Shown piece after piece: positions 7,020 to 11,785 of a DNA stretch of 11,785 nt. Within the stretch, counting starts at the first letter, position 1. Every line of letters starts with the position of its first letter. Where the stretch lies: assembly GCA_023436425.1 (NCBI GenBank), contig JAEZJD010000287.1, forward strand, positions 1 through 11,785, given 5' to 3'. The translations under genes were made by a program, and so were the position numbers. This DNA is from Bacteroidota bacterium (lineage in GTDB: Bacteria; Bacteroidota; Bacteroidia; Chitinophagales; Chitinophagaceae). The notes beneath the pieces were generated by a model that had not been told where the DNA came from, searched no databases, and worked only from the letters and a program-made list of their open reading frames with translations.

Positions 7020-8051
7020 ATGAAAAAAGCTGTCGTTCTTCTGCTGTTCATCAGCTCACTTATTAGTTGTCGTGAGAATAATTCTTCCTCCAATAATTCA
7101 AGTCATGTATACGGCGCACCAAAAGCCACAGTGACCACTGAGCCTAACAATGAAGTGCAAAAAGGGCCTTTGGCGTATGCACCGAATATTCCAAAACTAG
7201 TCGATGCTGATACTGTGGAAGTGAAAATAGACGTTACCCACAGATTGTTCACGGTGCGAAACGGAGTTCAATTTACTGCCTGGCTGTTTGGAGACTCACT
7301 GCCAGGTCCTGTTTTGAGAGTTCGTGTGGGACAAACCGTAAAATTTTCCATGACCGACCGAACACTGGATACGGCCGCAATGAGCATGAGCGTTGGTCAT
7401 GAAATGTTGAAACCAATGCCACACTCTATAGATTTTCATGCAGCAATGGTAAATCCGGAAGATAAATACCGGAGCATCTCACCGGGCGAAACCATTCACT
7501 TTGTGTGGACAGCTAATTATCCCGGCGTATTTATGTATCACTGCGGCACACCCATGGTGCTGCTACATATGATCTCCGGAATGGTAGGCATGGTGATCGT
7601 GGAGCCAAAGGGTGGCTTTCCAGGCAAGGTAGATCGTGAGTTTGCTTTGGTACAAAACGAATACTATTTAACTCCACGCGACGGAGCTTTTGCCCCGGAC
7701 ACAACTGCCGCAATGAAAAGAGTGCCGACCTATGTTACTTTCAATGGAAAGGTGGGTCAGTATGTAATCAGACCACTTCGTGCCAAAGCAGGTGAACGAA
7801 TCCGGATCTATTTCATGAACGTAGGCCCAAACAATATCTCCAGTTTTCATGTAATCGGAACCATTTTCGATAAAGTTTGGATGGAAGGAAATCCCGCAAA
7901 TCAAATGGTCGGAATGCAGGCCGTATTGATCGGTCCTGCGCAAGGCTCAATTATGGAATTTGTATTGCCTGAAAAAGGCAAATACACCTTTGTGGATCAC
8001 TCGTTTGCGAATGCTGAAGCCGGTGCGGCGGGAGTAATTGCTGCAGATTAA
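7020..8051 (+). CDS. nirK: Copper-containing nitrite reductase-like lipoprotein (NirK family)
   Basis: A 343-residue two-cupredoxin protein. The N-terminus is a lipoprotein signal with lipobox SLISC (Cys17), then a Ser/Asn-rich linker, so the protein is anchored outside the cytoplasmic membrane. Type 1 copper ligands are His135, Cys175, His183 and Met188 (PHSIDFH, YHC, LLHMISGM); type 2 ligands are His140, His174 and His277 (FHVIG). The catalytic Asp of the family is Asp138. Only single histidines occur at the second site, so it is a NirK-type centre, not a trinuclear multicopper oxidase site. It should reduce nitrite to NO. The position of the second catalytic residue (His255 of Alcaligenes NirK) seems to be Arg251 in VIRPL by my hand alignment, which is odd. 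The gene converges on the NnrS-like gene, the two stop codons overlapping in TTAA. Neighbours for NO repair and sensing support the function. Confidence 0.85.
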   Translation: MKKAVVLLLFISSLISCRENNSSSNNSSHVYGAPKATVTTEPNNEVQKGPLAYAPNIPKLVDADTVEVKIDVTHRLFTVRNGVQFTAWLFGDSLPGPVLRVRVGQTVKFSMTDRTLDTAAMSMSVGHEMLKPMPHSIDFHAAMVNPEDKYRSISPGETIHFVWTANYPGVFMYHCGTPMVLLHMISGMVGMVIVEPKGGFPGKVDREFALVQNEYYLTPRDGAFAPDTTAAMKRVPTYVTFNGKVGQYVIRPLRAKAGERIRIYFMNVGPNNISSFHVIGTIFDKVWMEGNPANQMVGMQAVLIGPAQGSIMEFVLPEKGKYTFVDHSFANAEAGAAGVIAAD

Positions 8052-9124
8052 GCCCACGCCGCAGTGCGGGCAGGTGCTTTTCTTTTCCGTGCTTCCTGAA
8101 TTACAGTTGCGCCAATAGTAATGAAGAATAAGAGAATAGCTGCACCGTTGGTAAGACCTGCAATTTTTCTCCACAGAACATCAGGAGCAACATCTGCAAT
8201 TATTCTGATAATTAAGGAGAGTTGCATCAATGCGAACCACACATAAAGCACCGGCCTGAAGATTTTTATGGGCAGCCTTGTCACCGCCGGAAAAATAATG
8301 GGCGCATGTGAAAAAATCATTGAAAAAACAAAGCCGATAAAAAAGCTATGCAACAGTGCATCATACCAAAATGCGAATTTGTTGCCGACGACCAACAGCA
8401 ACGCTGTTACCAACAACCACGCGAAACCAGTAAGCAGTAGCAATGCGGAATAGCGGTGCTGTCCTTTCACTTTCAAAGAACGGCGCGCCATATCGTAGCG
8501 AAGGAGCCAAAGTGCAGTCGCGCCGATTCCGGCAGAAAGAAAATAGTTGCCGTATAAATGGAACGGAAGAAACAATCCAACCAAAACAATCAGCAGAGAA
8601 AGGACAAGAAGTCCCTTGCGGCTTTTCGTCAGCGGCAAGAATCGCGTAAGTTCAAGACGCTCAGCTACGATGGTAAAAAGTAAAAAACCCATCCACCAGG
8701 TAGAAGATGCAGCGTACAGGTGTGTTTTCAATAAAACAATATTGCCAATTGTGAGGCAGGCAGCAGCTACAAGAAAGACGTAGTAGTAAAATTCTTTGTG
8801 TCTGTAAACAAAATACAGGCAGATCAACATGAAGCCCAAACTTCCCGCGACAATGAACGCCTGCGCAATCTCAGGCTGCTGCAATACGAATGGAACAACA
8901 CTCAACGCGTTTACTATCGGAACGAGGAGTACAAATCGATTTTTAAAAGTAACAGCTCTTTCTAAAAAGATGAGCGAAGCCAAAAAGCTGTTCACCATCA
9001 ATGCGCCGTGTTGTGCCGCAGCAGCGGTTAAAGGCAATGTCCATCCTATTCTGATCCATCCACTCCAAACTGCAACAAGCAGTGAAAAAATAATCAGCGG
9101 AAATGCTATGACAGCCCGGTTCAT
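8048..9124 (-). CDS. Multi-spanning NnrS-like membrane protein
   Basis: A 358-residue, very hydrophobic protein with roughly ten to twelve membrane helices. Conserved-looking motifs are QHGALMVNSFLASLIFLERA (His39, Glu55), VAERLELTRF (Glu155), and YDALLHS followed by GFVFSMIFSHAPIIFPAV (His259, His273). Polar His and Glu residues inside helices suggest metal or heme binding. The pattern resembles NnrS, a heme- and copper-containing membrane protein linked to NO tolerance, but the match is from memory and partial; it could be a separate family of unknown function. It starts with an ATGA overlap on the end of the Rrf2 gene, so the two are one transcription unit. The context (NirK, Rrf2, RIC) favours a role in nitrogen-oxide stress. 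The stop overlaps the convergent nirK stop. Confidence 0.6.
   Translation of the reverse strand: MNRAVIAFPLIIFSLLVAVWSGWIRIGWTLPLTAAAAQHGALMVNSFLASLIFLERAVTFKNRFVLLVPIVNALSVVPFVLQQPEIAQAFIVAGSLGFMLICLYFVYRHKEFYYYVFLVAAACLTIGNIVLLKTHLYAASSTWWMGFLLFTIVAERLELTRFLPLTKSRKGLLVLSLLIVLVGLFLPFHLYGNYFLSAGIGATALWLLRYDMARRSLKVKGQHRYSALLLLTGFAWLLVTALLLVVGNKFAFWYDALLHSFFIGFVFSMIFSHAPIIFPAVTRLPIKIFRPVLYVWFALMQLSLIIRIIADVAPDVLWRKIAGLTNGAAILLFFITIGATVIQEARKRKAPARTAAWA
8052..8086 (+). terminator. Possible nirK terminator inside the 3' end of the NnrS-like gene
   Basis: Directly after the nirK stop, GCCCAC and GTGCGGGC can form a GC-rich, bulged hairpin (8052-8071), or alternatively CCGC/GCGG pair inside it. 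A T-rich tract (TTTTCTTTT, 8078-8086) follows. It overlaps the codons for the last residues of the convergent NnrS-like gene, so coding constraint may explain part of it. Confidence 0.3.
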
Positions 9125-9552
9125 CGTTTTAAAAAAGCCTTACCGTTTTCAATATTTGTCGCAAGTTGCTGAATGCTGATGCTGCAAAATTCATTGTACA
9201 ACTTTTCTCTTGATGCTTTATAGGTAAAATGAATCGGGCAAGGTTTTTTTTCCGAACATTTGTGCAAACCAAGTCCACACTCAAAGAAAAAGTGTGTACC
9301 ATCTACAACACTGACTATATCCATCAGGTAAATCGGCTTTCTATTTTGCTCAATGTAAAACCCGCCGTTTGGACCCTTTGACGACTGAATGACGCCTGCT
9401 TTCACAAGCAACTGAAGAATTTTTCCTGTGGTATGTTCATTCGCTTCGATGTCTTCTGCAATTTCTTTTATGCCGGCTTTAGTTCCCAGTTTTGCACGAG
9501 CCATCAGGTACACAGCTGCACGTAACGCATATTTACAAGAAGTGGAAAGCAT
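9121..9552 (-). CDS. Rrf2-family transcriptional regulator with Fe-S cysteines (NsrR/IscR-like)
   Basis: A 143-residue DNA-binding protein. Residues about 1-65 form the winged helix-turn-helix: CKYALRAAVYLMARA, the recognition segment ANEHTTGKILQLLVKAG, and the wing SKGPNGGFYI. The effector part has Cys92, Cys99 and Cys105 (ECGLGLHKCSEKKPCPIHF), the three-cysteine pattern that binds a [2Fe-2S] or [4Fe-4S] cluster in IscR and NsrR. NsrR loses repression when NO attacks the cluster; lying between a RIC gene and an NnrS-like gene, and close to nirK, this protein is most simply an NO sensor for the local genes. There is no isc or suf gene nearby, which argues against an IscR role. It overlaps the NnrS-like gene by 4 bp (ATGA) and starts 56 bp after the RIC gene stop. 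Confidence 0.88.
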   Translation of the reverse strand: MLSTSCKYALRAAVYLMARAKLGTKAGIKEIAEDIEANEHTTGKILQLLVKAGVIQSSKGPNGGFYIEQNRKPIYLMDIVSVVDGTHFFFECGLGLHKCSEKKPCPIHFTYKASREKLYNEFCSISIQQLATNIENGKAFLKR

Positions 9553-9561
9553 AAGGAAAAT

Positions 9562-9587
9562 AGCTCAGCCACATTTGCAGCTGAGCC
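9562..9587 (-). terminator. Hairpin between the RIC gene and the Rrf2 gene (terminator or leader element)
   Basis: GCTCAGC (9563-9569) and GCTGAGC (9580-9586) form a 7-bp stem with a 10-nt loop, extended by a G-U pair in the minus-strand RNA. In that direction ATTTTCC follows, a short U-rich tract. It may end or attenuate transcripts from the RIC gene before Rrf2, or serve as a dyad operator in the Rrf2 leader. Confidence 0.45.
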
Positions 9588-9608
9588 AAGGTTTTTCAAA
9601 TGTCGGGA

Positions 9609-10829
9609 TTAGTTTTTTCTCAGCTCCTTCTCCAGTGCCAGTGCCTTTGGAAACAAAATATTGTTTTCAAGATGAATATGCTGATGCAAATCGTCCTCAA
9701 GTGCCTTTAGCTTGCGATACAAAAATTCGTAGCTGTTGCATGCGCCGTCGGGTGCCGAGAAACCATTTGTTACATCGCTGATCTGCGATAATATTTCACC
9801 AGCCGCATCGTGATCTGCTTCCATCATTTGAATGGGCTGCTGAACAGAAAACCGCGTCTGCAACTCATCGACGTTACCAGATTTTTTTGCCTGCACAAGA
9901 CCTTTTATAAATGGAAACAATACCTTTTCTTCTTTTGCAAAGTGGTCGTTCAGCTCTGTTGCAAGCGTTTCGTACAACGAATAAACCTGTTGCAGTTCCG
10001 GATAATGCTGCCCGTGCCGATTCACCACTTTCGTCAGCAGGTCTGCAATTACAGGAGCTTCTTCGTAATAGTATTTGTGATGCTTGTTGAATATGTAATC
10101 AGCAAGAAAATCAGCGTCCCACCGGTCGTAGTTTTCAACAGGCTGTGTTGATTGCGTTGTGTTTTCCAATTCTGCTTCTACCGCAGCGTGATCCAAACCT
10201 TTTTCTTCACAAACTTGCTTCAAAGATTTTTTTCCGCCGCAGCAAAAATCAATGCCGTACTTTTTAAAAACGTCAGCTTTGCGTAAGTCTTTCGCTGCAA
10301 TCTGTCCTACTGTTTCGCCGTTGGCAACATCATTTTTTTTAATGTGCACCTTCCACCAAACCGGTCCCTTCTCCAGGTAAGTCCATGAAAACACGTTTCC
10401 TCTCTCAGCTATTAATTGATAGTACAGAGGTTTTGGATCGTGATCATTCAATATCTGAAATGCTTCTCCGCCTTTTAACGCATCGAAATGCTGGAAGATC
10501 GTTGAATGCTTTAGACGTGGCTGAATTAAAGTGACATTGAGTGTAAATACTTCATCAGTAGAAGTAGCGGTGTCAATACCCGATGCTTTATTCTGCTGAG
10601 CGTCAGCCCCCGTTTTCTTGATTTCAACTTTCCAAACTTCGGGACCGTTTTCCACTTTAGTCCACTCAAAAATATCGCCTCTTTCAGCTTTCATTTCATA
10701 AAATAGCGGAATAGGATCATGATCGTTAATCAAAAGAAATGATTCCCCTGGCATTAACTCGTCAAATTTTTTAAAAACAGTTGGATGCTTGTGTGCAGGC
10801 TGCAGTTCCGGTACAAATAAACTTTCCAT
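9609..10829 (-). CDS. ric: Iron-sulfur cluster repair di-iron protein (RIC/ScdA/YtfE family) with tandem DUF2249 domains
   Basis: A 406-residue four-domain protein, much longer than YtfE or ScdA (about 220 residues). Two DUF2249 domains come first (about residues 9-73 and 102-166); they align without gaps and are about 55% identical by my count, sharing NDHDP, AERG and GPxxWKV. Then the ScdA_N domain (about 172-225) with the CC pair Cys196/Cys197 in DFCCGGKKSL, and a hemerythrin-like four-helix domain (about 237-400). Likely di-iron ligands, by comparison with YtfE, are His250 or His251, His275, His296, Glu300, His340, His384 and Glu388. RIC proteins repair Fe-S clusters damaged by NO or peroxide in the cytoplasm. 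DUF2249 is often fused or adjacent in Bacteroidetes; its role is unknown. A perfect 26-bp palindrome lies 15 bp upstream of the ATG at 10829, pointing to direct control, probably by the Rrf2 regulator encoded next. Confidence 0.92.
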   Translation of the reverse strand: MESLFVPELQPAHKHPTVFKKFDELMPGESFLLINDHDPIPLFYEMKAERGDIFEWTKVENGPEVWKVEIKKTGADAQQNKASGIDTATSTDEVFTLNVTLIQPRLKHSTIFQHFDALKGGEAFQILNDHDPKPLYYQLIAERGNVFSWTYLEKGPVWWKVHIKKNDVANGETVGQIAAKDLRKADVFKKYGIDFCCGGKKSLKQVCEEKGLDHAAVEAELENTTQSTQPVENYDRWDADFLADYIFNKHHKYYYEEAPVIADLLTKVVNRHGQHYPELQQVYSLYETLATELNDHFAKEEKVLFPFIKGLVQAKKSGNVDELQTRFSVQQPIQMMEADHDAAGEILSQISDVTNGFSAPDGACNSYEFLYRKLKALEDDLHQHIHLENNILFPKALALEKELRKN

Positions 10830-10844
10830 ATTTATTAATTAGGC

Positions 10845-10870
10845 AATAAAAGTATTTAAATACTTTTATT
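10845..10870. promoter_or_regulatory. Perfect 26-bp palindrome upstream of the RIC gene, candidate Rrf2/NsrR operator
   Basis: The half AATAAAAGTATTT (10845-10857) is followed without a spacer by its exact reverse complement (10858-10870). It lies 15 bp before the RIC start. The core GTATTTAAATAC recalls the ATTT-AAAT centre of known NsrR operators, from general knowledge. TACTTTTA within it resembles a -7 promoter element, so a bound protein could block RNA polymerase. The Rrf2 protein encoded downstream is the natural candidate to bind. Confidence 0.6.
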
Positions 10871-10874
10871 TGGC

Positions 10875-10889
10875 GACATGATTAATGTC
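10875..10889. repeat. Second inverted repeat upstream of the RIC gene
   Basis: GACAT and ATGTC are separated by 5 nt, 4 bp beyond the 26-bp palindrome. It is short but adds a second dyad in the RIC promoter region and could bind another regulator or be chance. Confidence 0.3.
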
Positions 10890-10942
10890 AGAAAATTGTC
10901 TTTTAAAAAAAGTTTGTGAGAATGATTAGAGAAGAAAAGAAG

Positions 10943-11016
<74 letters not shown>

Positions 11017-11031
11017 AAATGGGCAGCAAAA

Positions 11032-11073
11032 ATATAGAAATTGATCATCCGCATGGTATAATAATTTCTATAT
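11032..11073. repeat. 11-bp perfect inverted repeat around a candidate promoter
   Basis: ATATAGAAATT (11032-11042) and AATTTCTATAT (11063-11073) are exact reverse complements with a 20-nt spacer. The repeat lies between the tRNA and the plus-strand SDR gene, with arms two helical turns or more apart (about 31 bp centre to centre), as for a regulator binding two sites. No T-tract follows, so it is not an obvious terminator. Confidence 0.5.
11041..11068 (+). promoter_or_regulatory. Candidate promoter of the YghA/YhdF-type SDR gene
   Basis: TTG at 11041-11043 and TAATTTC at 11062-11068 are 18 nt apart, close to the Bacteroidetes TTG...TAnnTTTG layout, and both elements overlap the arms of the inverted repeat. 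A TATAAT also occurs at 11057-11062. It is the only plausible promoter in the 76-bp gap. Confidence 0.35.
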
Positions 11074-11092
11074 CCTTTCTAAAATTTCCACG

Positions 11093-11785
11093 ATGCAAAA
11101 AGGAGGAAAACCCAAGCCCGTCCGCAAACCGCAGGCGCAGCCAATGCCAGGTATCCAGGAAAAAATGGATCCAAAGCCAGTTACGGAAAGAGCTGAACCC
11201 GACAAAAAACTCGCAGGCAAAGTAGCACTTATTACCGGCGGCGATAGTGGAATCGGTAGAGCAGTGGCCATTCTTTTTGCGCGGGAGGGAGCCGATGTAG
11301 CCATCACATATTTGCCGGCTGAAGACCGGGACGCAAACGAAGTAAAGAGAATTATTGAGCAGGAGCATGGGCGCAGATGTGTAACATTCGCAGGAAATCT
11401 TCGCAAAGAAAAATTTTGCGAGAAAATAGTTGTGGACACCGTGAAACTACTTGGCAAAGTCGATATTCTGGTGAACAATGCCGCCACGCAAATAGAGCAA
11501 AAATCTTTAGGTGACATCTCGACCGATCAGTTGTACGAAACGTTCGAAACAAATATTTTTTCGATGTTTTGGGTTACTAAATACGCATTACCACATCTTG
11601 TGAAAGGATCAGCAATCATCAACACAACTTCGGTGACCGCATACCGGGGAAGCCCATCACTTCTCGATTATTCGTCCACGAAAGGCGCTATTGTTACATT
11701 TACCAGAAGCCTTGCAACACAGTTGCTTGAACGAGGCATCAGAGTGAATGGTGTGGCACCAGGACCAATCTGGACGCCATTGATC
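11093..11785 (+). CDS. Short-chain dehydrogenase of the YghA/YhdF type (3' end beyond window)
   Basis: The first 231 codons of an SDR expected to have about 290 residues; the right window edge cuts it in frame. It begins with a basic, proline-rich extension (residues 1-40) containing QPMPGIQEKM, which matches the PTPGIQxKM segment of E. coli YghA and B. subtilis YhdF. The Rossmann domain follows: TGGDSGIG (48-55), NNA (128-130), catalytic Ser180, Tyr193 and Lys197 (YSSTK), and APGPIWT (222-228). YghA reduces aldehydes with NADPH and members of this group are linked to general stress, so a protective aldehyde reductase is the likeliest role. The ATG at 11093 is the first in frame after a TGA; no Shine-Dalgarno precedes it, and the AAGGAGG at 11100-11106 lies inside the coding region. 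The aldehyde oxidoreductase and first SDR elsewhere in the window are separate units. Confidence 0.92.
   Translation, partial: MQKGGKPKPVRKPQAQPMPGIQEKMDPKPVTERAEPDKKLAGKVALITGGDSGIGRAVAILFAREGADVAITYLPAEDRDANEVKRIIEQEHGRRCVTFAGNLRKEKFCEKIVVDTVKLLGKVDILVNNAATQIEQKSLGDISTDQLYETFETNIFSMFWVTKYALPHLVKGSAIINTTSVTAYRGSPSLLDYSSTKGAIVTFTRSLATQLLERGIRVNGVAPGPIWTPLI

Noticed and set aside
7020..8051. Two-domain multicopper oxidase (laccase-type) instead of NirK
   Set aside because: The second copper site has single histidines (FHVIG, PHSIDFH) rather than the HxH pairs needed for a trinuclear centre.
9561..9569. Possible tRNA fragment (TAGCTCAGC, like the D arm of the tRNA-Ala)
   Set aside because: No acceptor, anticodon or T arm surrounds it; it is one arm of a small hairpin.
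11100..11106. AAGGAGG as a Shine-Dalgarno sequence
   Set aside because: It lies after the best start codon and no start codon follows at a suitable distance; it simply encodes Lys-Gly-Gly.

Overview
The window looks like a chromosomal piece of a Bacteroidetes genome, most likely near Chitinophagaceae. The pointers are moderate GC, a near absence of Shine-Dalgarno sequences, promoter-like TAnnTTTG elements, and families common in that phylum (stand-alone HsdR_N-type protein, PLDc_N membrane protein, DUF2249/RIC fusions). The taxonomy is inference; no marker gene settles it. I see no CRISPR array, insertion sequence or phage gene.

Positions 1-2112, minus strand: a three-gene molybdo-flavoenzyme operon in the order [2Fe-2S] subunit, FAD subunit, molybdopterin subunit (cut by the left edge). 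A Tat-type leader on the Fe-S subunit and a cysteine-rich insert in the FAD subunit match the periplasmic aldehyde oxidoreductase PaoABC (YagTSR) of E. coli. A short-chain dehydrogenase (2215-3024, plus) is divergent from it. Positions 3027-4019 hold a small PLDc_N membrane protein (minus) and pdxJ for vitamin B6 synthesis (plus).

Positions 4023-6758, minus strand: four genes on one strand, in transcription order a YgaP-like DUF2892 membrane protein, a two-domain universal stress protein, a stand-alone PD-(D/E)XK protein of the HsdR N-terminal type, and a metallo-beta-lactamase-fold hydrolase with a C-terminal membrane helix.

Positions 7020-10829: the most coherent functional block, apparently for nitrite and nitric oxide. 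It has a lipoprotein NirK-type copper nitrite reductase (plus), and on the minus strand a RIC/ScdA/YtfE di-iron repair protein with a duplicated DUF2249 domain, an Rrf2-family Fe-S regulator (NsrR-like), and a multi-spanning NnrS-like membrane protein. A perfect 26-bp AT-rich palindrome directly upstream of the RIC gene is a strong operator candidate. The likely logic is that NirK makes NO from nitrite outside the cytoplasmic membrane, the Rrf2 protein senses NO through its cluster, and RIC plus the NnrS-like protein deal with the damage. No NO reductase is seen in the window.

Positions 10943-11785: a tRNA-Ala(GGC) on the minus strand, an inverted repeat surrounding a candidate promoter, and the first 231 codons of a second short-chain dehydrogenase (YghA/YhdF type) cut by the right edge.
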